A stretch of DNA of 63,302 nucleotides from Symbiodinium natans (taxonomy: Eukaryota; Sar; Dinophyceae; Suessiales; Symbiodiniaceae). The notes under the pieces are model-generated. The model saw only the letters and a list, made by a program, of their open reading frames with translations, ran no database searches and was not told where the DNA came from. A program made the position numbers and the translations under genes. The stretch covers positions 267,981 through 331,282 of the forward strand of contig CAJNDS010000091.1 of the NCBI GenBank assembly GCA_905221605.1. The letters are read 5' to 3'. Each line of letters starts with the position of its first letter. Position 1 is the stretch's first letter. Of the stretch, positions 11,008 to 22,947 are shown one piece after another.

Positions 11008-11058
<51 letters not shown>
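11008..11058 (+). repeat. Poly-G tract of 51
   Basis: Fifty-one consecutive G, immediately followed by TTGGGTGAAGGGTTTAGGG. Other homopolymers: G at 1156-1165, 6163-6177, 11639-11670 (32), 52048-52059 and 57457-57472; C at 3930-3943, 21347-21364, 21693-21711, 22612-22629 and 37338-37352. Length in the assembly may be inexact. Confidence 0.9.
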
Positions 11059-11060
<2 letters not shown>

Positions 11061-11637
11061 GGGTGAAGGGTTTAGGGTTTAGGGTTTGGGGTTTGGGGTT
11101 TGGGTTTAAGGTTTAGGGTTTAGGATTTAGGGTTTGGGGTTTGGGGTTTGGGGTTTAAGGTTTAGGGTTTGGGGTTCAGGGTGTACGTAGGCTCGGGCAG
11201 GCGTACAGGCTTTGAGGCTTAAGCATCACAAGGTTGTTCCCTAATTACGCCCCACCCCCCTCCCCCCCCCCACCTCCCCATCTACTAAAGATCGAGCACC
11301 ACCCATCAAAAAGGACCCCGATGTAGAACACAGCGAAAGGAAGTCCCAGGGTTGAGGTTTAGGGTTTAGGGTTATTTGGGTTTAGGGCCTAGTGTTATTT
11401 GGGTTTAGGGTTTAGGGTTTCGGGTTTAGGGTTTTTCGGCTATTTGGGTTTAGGGTACCTTAAGCTTGCTGGTCGAGCTCTGACTTGACAACAGGCAAAC
11501 CCTTGAGTATAGGGTTTGGGGTTTACGGTTTAGGGGGTTAGGATTGTGTTGCACATAGCTACTCAGCCAACAAGCAGACAGAGGTGTCAGATGTCCATGA
11601 TCTTGGGTAGCCACATCACCCGGCTTTGTTGGGGGCG

Positions 11638-11672
<35 letters not shown>

Positions 11673-11745
11673 TAACTCCAGAATGTAAAGACAACCCCCA
11701 TCTGTGGGCTCTGCCACTCAAGAGGTGATGCCATTCGGGGCTTAC

Positions 11746-11868
11746 CTTCTGCAGAGCATGCCACCCTGGAAAGGACAGTTGAAACTGGTTGCCTTTGAAA
11801 AACCCGCAACTCTTCGGGCGTCAGCAAGAAGAGTCCACAGACGCCGCCCTGCGCTGTAGCTGTAGTTC
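11746..11868 (-). CDS. Exon candidate with AAG|GTAAGC donor
   Basis: This 123-base block lies between CCCAAAAG| and the best donor consensus on this strand (GCAGAAG|GTAAGC). Two frames are open across it: one contains LWTLLADARRVAGFSKATSF, the other LFLLTPEELRVFQRQ. The second belongs to the longest open frame of the window (11450-11905), which is otherwise extended by a poly-G tract read as polyproline. Coding is likely; the frame is unresolved. Confidence 0.35.
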
Positions 11869-12371
11869 CTTTTGGGCTAGGACAACTCGAAAACCCATCA
11901 AGCAAAGGCCAGCAAGAACGAGAACTGCCTTGGACCTCGCTTCAGAACCTTGTAAGGGTCTCCCAGACGCCCCCTGTTCTAATTACGCCGTGTCGTAGGG
12001 TTCTGCTGATAAACAACAGGAGCACTAACGACAACACGCAAAATACCAATAAAGCAAGAACAAAAACAATCAATAATAGTATCCATAAAAAAACATAATA
12101 ACAAAAACATAATCATAATGATAATCATAACACTAATCATCATGAAAATCAGAGTAATGATCATAATCATAATCATAATCACAACACCTTACACCCTGCA
12201 TGTCACTGAACGCACGCTCAGCCAGATGGCCCACCAGCCGATGGGGCAGTATGGCTCGTAGAAGCCTGGAAGCGCGAGCTCGATGCTGCCTCACAGGGAC
12301 GGCCTACTGCACCAAGGGTTCGAGGTTCAGGGTTTAGGGTTTAGGGTTTCGGGTTTAGGGTTTAGGGTTTA

Positions 12372-12497
12372 GGGTGTACTTGAAGGTTCAGGAGGACTTA
12401 TAGGTAGGGTTCTTGAGCACCCCAAACAAGCTTATAGCAACAGCTACCCTACATTTACCCTACTTGTAGGTACTTGTTGGACCTTCCAGTTAGGTTC
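12372..12497. mobile_element. Family B foldback element
   Basis: TACTTGAAGGTTCAGGAGG at the left and ACCCTACTTGTAGGTACTTG with GGACCTTCCAGT at the right. It directly follows a TTTAGGG array. Other family B copies or fragments: 245-357, 31253-31308, 44381-44429, 47078-47176, 52956-53075, 54344-54448, 55463-55490, 60690-60788 and 62843-62886. Confidence 0.4.
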
Positions 12498-13456
12498 TTT
12501 GGGCTTTGGGGCTTTGGGTTTTTGGGGCTTCGGGCTTTGGTCTTTGCACTTTGAAGACGCTTTTGGCTTTCTGCTTTGGGGCTTAGAGGGCTTTTAGCTC
12601 ACCGAACTTCCCTACCAGCAGCACAACAAAAAGGGGCAGGGTTTAGGGTTTAGGGTAGAGGGTTTAATAACTGCAAACCCATGCAACTCAAAACCAGGGC
12701 TTATAAAGCCCTTTCCACTCGAGACGGCCTGAAAGATGTCAAAGCCCGAGCCCAAACCTTATCAGTTCCTTGTTAGTTCGTAGCCGGGAAGTAGGCCCTA
12801 GACCCTAAACCCTAAACCCTAACCCTAAACCCTCAACCCTAAACTCGGCAATCCCCGATACCACCCTATAAGGGAGTACAGAGGGTGCATGCTGAATTTG
12901 CACAATCAGGGGGATCCCTAAACCCTAGCCCTAAAGCCTAGCCCTAAAACCTAAAACCAAGTTCAGGGTCTAGGGCTTCCGGATTGGTTCTATGTTGATC
13001 TGGGCGGCCTGTCCCATAACCCCAAAACGTCGACGAAGCCCTAATTAAAACCCTAAAAACCGGGAAAGCCGAGCCCTAAACTCTAAACTCCGAGCACTGA
13101 AAACCCTCATCCCAAAACCCTAGCCCTGGACCACAAAACCCCTTAACGCTGAAACCCAAAGCCCGCCCTAATCCTCCCCCCGAAGCCTGACATCGGGAGA
13201 ACGTCCAGCAGACAAAACATGATGGCCAATACAACTCCTTGGCAGTCCAGGGAACCAGATTCAAATACGGGTACTAGACCCTAAACCCTAACCCTAAACC
13301 CTAAACCCTAAACCCTAAACCCTAAACCCTAAACCCTAAACCCACTTGCAACTCCAAAAGGAAGCGCAAAAGGGCACCACTGCGCGACCAAGACTCCAAT
13401 GGCCCAGAAGCAGAGCGCTACGTGCCAGCCAGAACCTGAGAGACTCCAGGGGCGAA

Positions 13457-13553
13457 GGGGTTTAAGGGTTTTAGGGTTTAGGGGTTTAGGGTTCCCTAAA
13501 CCCTAAACCCTAAACCCTAAACCCTAAACCCTAAACCCTAAACCCTAAACCCT
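13457..13553. repeat. Head-to-head telomere junction
   Basis: Degenerate G-rich units (TTTAAGGG, TTTTAGGG, TTTAGGG, GTTTAGGG) meet about eight perfect CCCTAAA units at GGGTT|CCCTAAA near 13492. This is the polarity expected if two chromosome ends were fused, although the G-rich side is only four or five units long. Confidence 0.8.
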
Positions 13554-13994
13554 AGACCGTAAAGGGTTCAGGCTTTAGGGGTGTGAGGATTTAGCAGCTC
13601 AGGGCGCGGAACAGGGCGAGGCACCATGCACTACACACCTGAATGCTGCACATCAAGGGATGGAGCCCCCCATCTATACAAAGGAGTCACAGCAGAACAA
13701 AAGGGTTTCGGGTTTAGAGGGTTTAGGGTTGGTCTAGGTCTAGGTCTAGGGCCGATTTGAATGGAAGATGAACAAACAACCAAAGTTAGACGTAGACTCC
13801 TGTCTTAAAAGCAGCGTGCTGGTGATGTCAGTGTTCTAAGACTTTTGCACTGCAGATCTTGCAGCACCATCTGAGCGAGAACTGCATCGTGCACGTGTGC
13901 TGCTGAAGCCCTACACCAGGAAATTCCAAAGACGTAAACCCCTACCCTCAACCCTAAAATCCTGGACCCCTAAAGCCCCTAAAGCCCCAAACCC

Positions 13995-14132
13995 TACTTG
14001 GAGGTTCATGGTGCTTAGTAACCCAATGCTAGTTGTACTTATAACCCACTTCTAACCTTAACCCTATTAGGGTACTTAACGGGCTTATATGTGGGTTATC
14101 ACTTCAGTTATAAGTACCCTGAACCTCCAAGC
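13995..14132. mobile_element. Family A foldback element
   Basis: Ends TACTTGGAGGTTCATGG and ACCCTGAACCTCCAAGC, with centre GGGTACTTAACGGGCTTAT. The left flank is CCCAAACCC repeat. On the minus strand the right flank is open for 27 codons into the TGCTTGGAG|GTTCAG end (ending GTICLVVVPCLE), another case of a donor-like end at a codon boundary. Confidence 0.6.
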
Positions 14133-14965
14133 AAGGGACCACAACAAGGCATATGGTTCCAACCTTAGCCCTGCGGGCCTTTCGAAGCCTTTCGCGGAAG
14201 AGGATTTATGTGTACCGCTTTTTGTTTTTTTGCTTAGGGTTTTAAAGGTTTAGGGTTTGGGGAGTTTAGGGTTTTTTTTGTTTTTAAGGTGGTTCTTCAA
14301 GGGTCTCAGAGTTAGGGTTTAGGGCTTAGGGTTCAGGGCGGTATACCTACTGGTTCTTAGCCGGGAATGAGGGAAGGAGGTACCTCATAGAAACCCCTCG
14401 GGATGTTTTTGGGGGATCGAACAAGTTAACCATGAAAATCCATGCTTCCGTACTAAGACTCAGTAAGCACAAGAGGTATATGAATGGCCTATCCACTCCC
14501 AGGCACGTAAGTTTCCATAGCTATGGGGAATAGAACGTCCGTACCCCCTTTCTCCTCAGCAAGGGCTAATTTCATTCGTGTTTAGGGCTTTTGGAGGTTT
14601 CGTGATTTTGGCTCACATGGAGACTCGCTGTCCGAGTGCGCTTGTAGTATGTACTTTTCTGGAATTAGGTAGGATTTAGGGTTTAGGGTTTAGGGTTGAG
14701 GGTTGAGGGTTGAGGGTTTAGGGTTTAGGGTTTAGGATTTAGGGTTTAGGGTCAGAAGCCTCTGTTCGGAGTCGTTTCTGGCTGCTAGGTTCTTCAATAG
14801 TTCTGGGTTCCTTCGTGGGTCCAACCAGACTGAAAAGGGGCTTTGAAGGACACACTGGAACAAAAGGTTAAGCTTGCAAGCCCCATGCCCAGATCTGTTC
14901 AGCTCCAAGCTCCAGTGCGGCTTTTTGTGTTTTTTTCAAGCATCTTGGTGGTACGTTGTGAAAAC

Positions 14966-15090
14966 CCTGACAACCTAACAACCTAACAACCTAGCAGCCT
15001 AACAACCTAACAGCCTAACAACCTAACAAGCTAACAATGTAACAACCTAACAACCCTCAACCCTCAGCCCTCAACCCTCAACCTTCAACC
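14966..15090. repeat. CCTAACAA array passing into CCCTCAA array
   Basis: About ten octamers of CCTAACAA (with CAG and AAG variants) at 14966-15050 are followed by CCCTCAA heptamers. Both look like mutated telomere units amplified locally. Confidence 0.8.
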
Positions 15091-15996
15091 CTCAACTAAA
15101 CTAAACCCTAGACCCTAAACCGTAAACTCTAAACCCTAAACCCTACACCCTAAACCCTAAAGCCTAACCATTCAAGGGGTGTCAGAGAGAATGCTGGACC
15201 CAGGCGCGGAGAATCAAAGTCAGCACTTTCAGCCTCGGATGCGCAAGGCCGCCGGCGTTGACAGGTTCAGGGTTCTTTAGGGGTTCGGGTTTAGGGTTTA
15301 GGGCTAAGGGTTTAGGGCTGAAGTTCTTATGCATATATCTATAGGGTTTAGGGTGTATTAGGGTATAGGGTGTTTGAGGGCACCAACCCAAAAAATCTGA
15401 ACCCAAACACGGGATGACGCGCAGTCTCTGGGTGAACTAAACCCTAAACCCTGAACCGTAAACCCTACAACCTAAACCGTAGACCCTAAACCCTAAACCC
15501 TAAAGGTGGCGGAAGGCTGTTTCGGTTGCTACACAAGGGCCCTCTCGAGCCCCAGGCACTGCGAGAGAGACACAGCAAGCGACAAACCATGACAGCTCAT
15601 GTCATGCAAGCCCATAACGCCTCATATGGAGTAGGGCCAGGGTACATATTTCTTGCACCCCCCCCAAAAGGACACCCGGTATATACACTCACCAATATTA
15701 AAAAGGAACCTACTATATACACTCACCCAAAACCAGTAGCCCTAAACCCTAAACCCTAAACCCTAAACCCTAAACACTAAACCCTAAACCCTAAACCCTG
15801 TTTCAGATGGCTCCGCCCACGTTGGGCTCTTAAGGAGCCACTCTGAACCCTATACGCTTTTTTGGGTTTAGGGTTTAGGGTTTAGGGTTTAGGGTTTAGG
15901 GTTTAGGGTTTAGGGTTTAGGGTTTAGGGTATGTGCTTCACTCAAACCTTCGAAACCCAAAAGTGATGAGTCCAAAAGTATGGAAGAGGAGGTTCG

Positions 15997-16053
15997 AGCT
16001 TGAGAAAATATGAGGTTCCTAAATGTCTTGAAGTCTGCTTAGTCTACTTGGAG
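15997..16053 (+). CDS. Exon candidate upstream of family A element
   Basis: The + frame SLRKYEVPKCLEVCLVYLE runs into the left end of the foldback element at TACTTGGAG|GATCAG, and the frame resumes in phase at 16199. The donor would be a GA donor because this copy has GGATCA instead of GGTTCA. The 5' boundary is unknown. Confidence 0.3.
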
Positions 16054-16194
16054 GATCAGGGTACTTATTTTTGCCAATCATGACAGTACTTATAACTGTA
16101 CTTATAACCATATATTCGGGCACTTAAGGGGCTGAAAAAAGTGGGTTATTAGTACAGTCATAATCGGATAATAGGTATCATGAACCTCCAAGTA
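16045..16194. mobile_element. Family A foldback element
   Basis: Ends TACTTGGAGGATCAGGG and ATCATGAACCTCCAAGTA, with centre GGGCACTTAAGGGGCTGA. The internal ACTGTACTTATAACC motif is duplicated. Open + frames on both sides (15997-16053 and 16199-16327) are compatible with its removal as an intron at 16054-16198. Confidence 0.6.
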
Positions 16195-16198
16195 GTAG

Positions 16199-16327
16199 GA
16201 GGGGGACCTGTTTGTGCTGCATGCGTACAAGAAGCCTCCCCGGCGTCATCCACGTGTGGGACAGGAAGACATCGAAGCCGTGAACGGGCTTCCTTGCGTG
16301 CCGAAAAAGTTTGAAGAAGGCCCCTGA
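16199..16327 (+). CDS. Terminal exon candidate after family A element
   Basis: Beginning after CCAAGTAGTAG|, 42 codons plus TGA are open on +. It contains GDLFVLHAYKKPPRRHPRV and later EDIEAVNGLPCVPKKFEEG, with lysine/arginine/glutamate-rich, GC3-rich codon use that looks like a true coding tail. It has no upstream ATG in frame, so it must be a 3' exon or a fragment. No family recognised. Confidence 0.4.
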   Translation, partial: EGDLFVLHAYKKPPRRHPRVGQEDIEAVNGLPCVPKKFEEGP

Positions 16328-19300
16328 AACCTGAATCCTCAAACCCTACACACTACATCCTCCCACCTTTGGGGGAAGCCCCGAAAGCGCAAACCCTAAA
16401 CCCTAAACCTTGGAGAACGTTTCTTCGAGTTCCGCTGCAGTCGTTGGTAGCTGACGGAAAAGGCGGTGTAGCCGAGCATGCGCGAAAGTGACTTCCTCTG
16501 TCTCTATAGGGGTCGGAATAATTGCCGATAGTACTCCCTTATGGTCCTGCCCCTAAGCCCGAAGCCCTAAACCTAACTTTACGATGTCAGCCCGCCAAAA
16601 AACTTTTCAAATTCTTGAGGCCCCTCGTCTAACCCTAAACCCTGAACCCTGAACCCTGAACCCTGAACCCTGAACCCTAAACCCTAAACCCTAAACCCTA
16701 AACCCTAAACCCTAAACCCTAAACCCTAAACCCTATAATGGCAGGTGAGGAACCTCAGGTCTTCTCTTTCCCTTGCCAAGAACATGAAGCCCAACCCTAA
16801 GCTGCAAGCAGGAGTGTAGGACCCTAAACCCTAAACCCTAAACCCTAAACCCTAAACCCTAAACCCTAAACCCTAAACCCTAAACCCATTGTCCCCAAAC
16901 GCTAAACAATCAACAAACCCTCAACCCGAAACCCTAAACCCTGAGCCCTAGACCCTAAACCCTAAACCCTAAGCACTACACCCGTGCTGTCACAACAACG
17001 GATACGGTAGTACGACATGGGGGGTTAGGGTTTAGGGTTAAGGGTATGGGTTTAGGGATTAGGATACGTAGAGGTTTCAGATTTATCAGCGGGGAGTAGA
17101 GTAAAGGTAAATTGGGCTGAGGATTCAGACTCTAAACCCCAAACCCCAAACCCCAAACCCCAAACCCTAAACCCTAAACCCTAAACCCTAAACCCTAGAC
17201 CCTGCAAGTCTGACCCTTCAGGCAAGGATCGATTTGGTCCACAGATTCTGGCGATCAGCCTCGCAGATGCGAGGACATGCGCTGGCGCTCGTTTCCATGT
17301 TTTAGGGTTTGGGGTTTATAGGGTTTAGGGTTTAGGGTTTGGCGTTTAAGGTTTGGGGTTTAGGGTTTGGGGTGTAAGGTTTTGTATATATGGAAAAGAC
17401 CAATAAATCACGCTTTCCATGATTCCCAGAACGCCCTGAAACGCTCAAATCTAGAAACGGAAGCAGTCGTTCGTTCACTGTGGCCTAGGCGTGGCACCCA
17501 GAAGCCAGAAGAACATCTAGAAAACCAGAAGCAGTCTGGGCACTATCACTGAAACGAAAAGACACAGAAACTTATGTACAAATTTGATGAATGATCATCA
17601 TCCTCAAAAATAAGTAGGTCCATGCCATAGCACTCTGCTCAGAAACATCTCTCGCTCATGCCTCAGTACCGTACTTCGCATACTTTTCGATCTTGGCTAT
17701 AGTTGGAGGGGGAGGTGCTCTTTGGGTGGTGGGGGGGGGGAGGAGGGAGGAATAAAGAAGGGGTACCATGATTTTTTATGCACATGTAGAAGTTACTCGC
17801 CGTATTTGAATGAACATGATGTTTCTGTCCGCTTGGATTCTCAGGTGTGTCCGCCGCATCTTCTCCTAAACCTGCCCGGGATAGGGTCTATACAGCCTTT
17901 AGGGCTTGGTTTCGGGGAAACCTGATTTTGCATAGTTTAGTTTAACCAAGTAAACCCACCAATGCAAGAATCTAAAAACTGCACCTTAGAGCCCAAACCT
18001 TAAAAGAAAAACACACGCTACACGGGAAAGACACTAAACCCTGAACCTGTAAACCCCAAAGTGCACAAAACCCTGGACCCTAAGCCCGGACCCATACATG
18101 CATAAAACCCCAATCCCTAAACACCCTAGACCCTAAACCCGAATCCCCAAAAACCCTAGCCTGAACCGAAAACACAGAGACCCTAAAACCCTAAAGCCTA
18201 AACACTAAAACCCCTAACCCCTAAACCCTAAACCCTCAAACCCCTAACCCTGAGCCCTAAAACCCCTAAAGCACCTAAACCCCTAAAACCCTCAAACCCA
18301 AAACCCAAAACCCGAAACCCCAAACCCCAAACCCTAAACCCTAAACCCTAAGCCGGGTCCTCCTGGAGGTCCAGCGGGGACCAGCGCCAGAGTCGGCCGA
18401 AGTTCTGCAGCGAGCGACGTAAGGAGATGCCGCGGATAATCTCCTTGGGTGGGTTCAGGGTTTAGGGTTTAGGGTGTTTGGTGTTTAGGGTGTTTGGGGT
18501 TTGGGGTTTAGGGTGTTTGGGGTTTAGGGTTTGGGGGTTGGGGACTAGGGTTTGGGGTTTAGGGTTTGGGATTTTGGGGTTTTGGGGTTTGGGGTTTGTG
18601 GTTTTAGGGTTTGAGGTTACGGGTTTGTGGCCTAGCAGCCCACGCCTGGCGGTGTCCCTACACCCTTTTAAACCCTAAACCCGAAACTCTGAAACCCTAA
18701 ACCCCAAACCCCAAACCCCAAACCCTAAACCCTAAACCCTAAACCCTAAACCCTAAACCCTAAACCCTAGGCGACTTGGAGGTTCATGGGTACCTGTAAC
18801 TTGATGAGGTCCTGGGCTGTATAGGTTTGGGTTGTAACCTTCAGGCGCCAATCCCTAAACCCTAAGCCCTGAACCCGAAACCCTAAACCCTAAACCCTAC
18901 ACCCTAAACCCTAAACCCTAAATCCTAAACCCTAAATCCTGAACCCTAAACCCTAAACCCGTTTCAACAGTTCTCATGGCCTTTAGGGAGTGTATGGGGG
19001 GCCAAAGGTCGGTGTCCACCTCCAAGTGCTGCATCTTTGCAAGGCGGCTGGTCCTCACCGAGGCTCAACGGGGTTTAGGGTTTAGGGTTTAGGGATGTAG
19101 GCTGTCGGGTTTAGGGTTTTTAGGGTTTAGGGTCCATGGGTGATAGTGCCTTTATGGGCCTCTTAAGGCTTTTTTTGCTTTTTTTGGGAGCTTTTTACGG
19201 GGTTTATCACAGGGTTTGTATGGCCTACACAGTTTAGATAGAGCTTATATATATATATATATATATATATATAGCCACGGTATCATAAAATATACTAGGT

Positions 19301-19500
19301 ACTCACAAATCGACCTTGAGACAAAAAAAACCTATGGACTGCAACTGCTCAACAAAATATGGTGTGTAGGGTGTCGGGACCTGCTTGACTACTGACGACT
19401 AAGTCCCTTAGTTGCCAGATTTGGGCATTGTTTCAGGCCCCAGGTTCTCCCCAACATAAACCCCAAACCCGAGAAGCTCCGAAACCCTAAACCTATGCGA

Positions 19501-19690
19501 GGGTTTAGGGTTTAGGGTTTAGGGTTTAGGGTTTAGGGTTTAGGGTTTAGGGTTTAGGGTTTAGGGTTTAGGGTTTAGGGTTTAGGGTTTAGGGTTTAGG
19601 GTTTAGGGTTTAGGGTTTGGGGTTTGGGGTTTGGGTTGAGGGTTTAGGGTTTAGGGTTTGGGTTGAGGGTTTAGGGTTGAAGGCTTAGGG
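19501..19690 (+). repeat. Telomere array with variant tail
   Basis: About 17 perfect TTTAGGG units (19501-19618) are followed by TTTGGGG x2-3, GTTGAGG, TTTAGGG and TTGAGGG variants to 19690. The perfect-then-degenerate gradient resembles a telomere-proximal to distal transition frozen inside a chromosome. Confidence 0.9.
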
Positions 19691-20336
19691 GTTCGTCCTA
19701 AACTCTACTCCGTAAAGCCCTGCATGAAGCTCGCAGTCCCAGACATCGGCTTCATCAGAGTGTGGCCGCCTGTCGGAGCTCTGCGGAAGGGTTTTCCGGG
19801 GCTTCGGGTTCAAGGTTTAGGGTTTAGGGTTTAGGGTTTAGGGTTTAGGGTTTAGGGTTTAGGACCCTAAACCCTAAGATGTAGGGTTCTGGGTCAAATT
19901 CAGAGTCTGGTTAGTCAGAGAACCCGAAAATAAATGCACAGGGTGTAGGGGATTCATCCGAAATTCAGAAGGGATTACAGGGGGGTTCAATGTGTAGGAT
20001 GTAGAGTTTTCAGGGCTTCAGGGGCTTAAAGTTTTAGGGCGCGAAGGTTCAAACACGAACGCAAAGCCCCTAAACCCTCTACCCGAGTAAACATCCCTAA
20101 TCCCAGAATCGAAAGCCCTAAGCCCTCAAAACCTTGAACCCTACATTTTGGTAATGTTGGCCCCTAAACCCTAAACCCTAAACCCTAAACCCTAAACCCT
20201 AAACCCTAAACCCTGAAAAACAAATCCTCAAAGGCTTTGGGGGGTGGCATAGCACCGCTTCAGCCCAACCTTCGTGCGTCTGGCTGCCGGTCGGACGCAC
20301 GGGCTGCTCCTGCCAAGGGCGGCTCTGGCGCGTTGC

Positions 20337-20478
20337 GGTTTAGGGTTTAGGGTTTAGGGTTTAGGGTTTAGGGTTTAGGGTTTAGGGTTTAGGGTTTAGG
20401 GTTTAGGGTTTAGGGTTTAGGGTTTAGGGTTTAGGGTTTAGGGTTTAGGGTTTAGGGTTTAGGGTTTAGGGTTTAGGG
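20337..20478 (+). repeat. Interstitial telomere array, about 20 units (G-rich)
   Basis: Perfect TTTAGGG units over about 142 bases following GGCGCGTTGCGG, ending at a unique AT-balanced island. No internal variants are visible. Confidence 0.95.
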
Positions 20479-22129
20479 TAGCATCCCAAGTTGAATGTTT
20501 AGAGGCTCTTTGGGTGCGACCGCATTTTGGGGTCCCACAGTTGCTCTCCTTGTCTTCAACTTAGGTTGTGGATTTAGGGTTCGTGTACGGAGTCTGGTGC
20601 GGAAGGCCCCGAGAGAGCTGTTTGGAGTTTGCCGGTTTGCCCCAAAGAGAAAGCGGTAGTGGAGACGAAGACATCGTCCAGAAGAACATGAACTTTAAGC
20701 CCAACACCCTAGTCAACCCTAAAAGCCCCTGAGGAACTTAACAAAAAATAAGATGACCCACTCCCTGAAACCAATCCCTGAGCCAGAAAGCAGTGAAACC
20801 CTAAACCCTGAACCCCAAACCTTGAGGTTCCTAAGGCCCTAAGGGTTCCGAAAAAGGCTACCCAACCCTGGGGGCTCTGAGCAGCTTCCTTGACATTCTC
20901 CGAAGGTGACCCCTAAATCCCTGAAGCTCGACACCCTAAACCCTTTCCCTGAACTAAAGCCAGGGTTAGGGTTTAGGGTTTAGGGTTTAGGGTTTAGGGT
21001 TTAGGGTTTAGGGTTTAGGGTTTAGGGTTTAGGGTTTAGGGTTTAGGGTTTAGGGTCTAGGGTCTAGGGTCTATAGGGTCTAGGGTCCAGGGCTAAGGCC
21101 CGTGGACGCCTTCTTGCCATCGTCCTCAGCATCATCGCCGTCGTACCTGTCAAGGGCCAGGGTTTGAGGGTTTAGGGTTTTAGGGTCTAGGGTTTAGGGT
21201 TTGAGGTTTAGGGTTTAGGGTTTAGGGTTGAGGGTCAAGGGCTTCCTCTGTTGAAAGGTGTTGGGCTAGCAACCCACATCCCTACAAGCCCTAGATGCAA
21301 ACCCCTAAAGCCATGCAAAACCCCGAAGCCCAAACCCGCCTTTCTCCCCCCCCCCCCCCCCCCCGCTAACTCTAAACCCTAAACCCTAAACCCTATTAGG
21401 GACTTCGCCCGCCGGCGCAGAATTTCCGTTTGGCGAAAGATTTCACGGCTGCCTCGCAGACAAAGACGCACATGTCAACTTACGGCTTAGTTGGGACGAT
21501 CGGGGTTGGGAATCTGGAGTTAGATGAGGTTTTGGGCGGGTTTGACCTTGTTTTGAACGTGGTTGGGGTTTGAGGTGGGTTTGGTTGGGCTTTAACCCTA
21601 AACCCTAAACCCTAAAACCTAAACCCTAAACCCTAAACCCTAAACCCTAACCCCTAACCCCTAACCCCAAACCTACCTCCCCACCCCCCACCCCCCCCCC
21701 CCCCCCCCCCCGAGCACCCGTAGCGAAGGACTTCGGGCTGAATCACCTCCTGGCGCAAATTGGAGGCTTTAGGGCCAGAGCCTTACGGCTCTTAGGGTTT
21801 GTTGGTATTCTAGAGTTTGTTTTGGGGCTGCTGGGATTTGTTGGTAATTTCATAGGTTTGTCGCTAAGGGTTTCTTGGGGTTTCTAGGGCGCTTAAGAGT
21901 GAAGGGTTTAGGGTTTAGGGTTTAGGGTTTAGGGTTTAGGGCTTAGGGTTTAGGGTTTTGGGTTTTGAAAAAATGTTCCGCCCTGGACCTGTAACCTCTG
22001 CAGAACCCCAAGGTCTATGGTTTAAACCCTAAACCCGAAACCCTAAGCCCTAAACCCTAGAACCTAAACCCTAGGGGGTCTAAGCATGGAACCCTGTACC
22101 ACCTTCTCAAGCAGCTTTGGGGCGTTTAC

Positions 22130-22218
22130 GCAAGCAAGGGACCCAACATAAACCCCCGAACTGTAGGATCCCCTTGTAATAAGGACCCTAGTAAGGTACC
22201 CGTTGACTTCGGAAACCC
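22130..22218. mobile_element. Family C element, shorter copy
   Basis: GGGCGTTTACGCAAGCAAGGG ... GTAGGATCCCCTTGTAATAA ... GGACCCTAGTAAGGTACCC ... CTTCGGAAACCCC. Fragments of the same family lie at 1345-1385 and 29548-29612. Confidence 0.45.
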
Positions 22219-22947
22219 CAAATTTGAGTTTAATAGGGATTTAGTGCTTCGGCGTTGGGGTTCAGGGGATTGCATTTGGCAGCACAGAGGGCTTAGGGTT
22301 CAGACGCGCATGTTCCTCCTCTTCTTCTTCTTCTCCTCTCTCTCTCTCTCTCTTTTTTCTCTGTGTCTCAGACATGTACACACACACACACGTACAAATT
22401 AGGTCCCGCAGCTGTCCTGTAGGCCTAGTAGGAGCAAGAAACGGGGACCCTAACTAGCAGAACTATCCGCGCAAGCCACCTGGTCGTTTGTCTACCAGTC
22501 GGCGCTGTTGTGTTCTTTTCGTCTTGGGGCTTGCGGCGACACGTCCAAAGTAGAAATTTCGACCCCAGCCCCCCAAACCCAGAAGCCCTAACTCAGGAAC
22601 CCTAACGCACCCCCCCCCCCCCCCCCCCCTCCCGCCCTCCCAAACCCTATACCCTAAACGCTAACCCTAAACCCTAAAACACCCAGTATTCAATCGAGGC
22701 ACAGGCTCCGCTTTCCAGGACAAACTTCCAACAAATGTATGGTTTGAGGGTTTTCGGGCTTTAGGGTTTAGGGTTTAAGGTTTGGGAGTTTAGGGCTTTG
22801 GCTTTGAGAGTTAGGAGTTTGCGGGCCAGTGCTCCTCCTGAATCAAAGAGGGGGTTTTCAAGCCCAAGCCCCCCCGCTGCCCCCAGCTCGCCGGGCCCCA
22901 TGTACTCCCAAAACCCCTAAATCCTAAACCCCTAAACCCTAAACTTT

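Larger units (their letters stand above)
6350..11450. other. Region overview: arrays with short islands
   Basis: Arrays: 6358-6430, 7648-7693, 8396-8452, 8905-8960, 9150-9205, 9420-9495 and 10240-10290 (C-rich); 7817-7880, 8555-8625, 9070-9125, 10395-10470 and 11065-11185 (G-rich). Islands of 60-200 bases in between are unassigned; 7130-7210 and 7290-7400 are open in several frames. Confidence 0.6.
11870..15990. other. Region overview: arrays and unassigned islands
   Basis: Arrays at 12330-12375, 14670-14755 and 15865-15932 (G) and 13275-13343, 15105-15165 and 15735-15800 (C). AT-rich sequence with AATCAT repeats lies at 12030-12182. No gene is called; 12180-12310 and 13560-13930 are unique without clear splice-bounded frames. 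Confidence 0.5.

Noticed and set aside
11450-11905. Longest open frame (151 codons) as a complete gene
   Set aside because: Its middle is poly-G read as eleven prolines and its ends run into telomere-like repeats. Only the splice-bounded part 11746-11868 is kept as an exon candidate.
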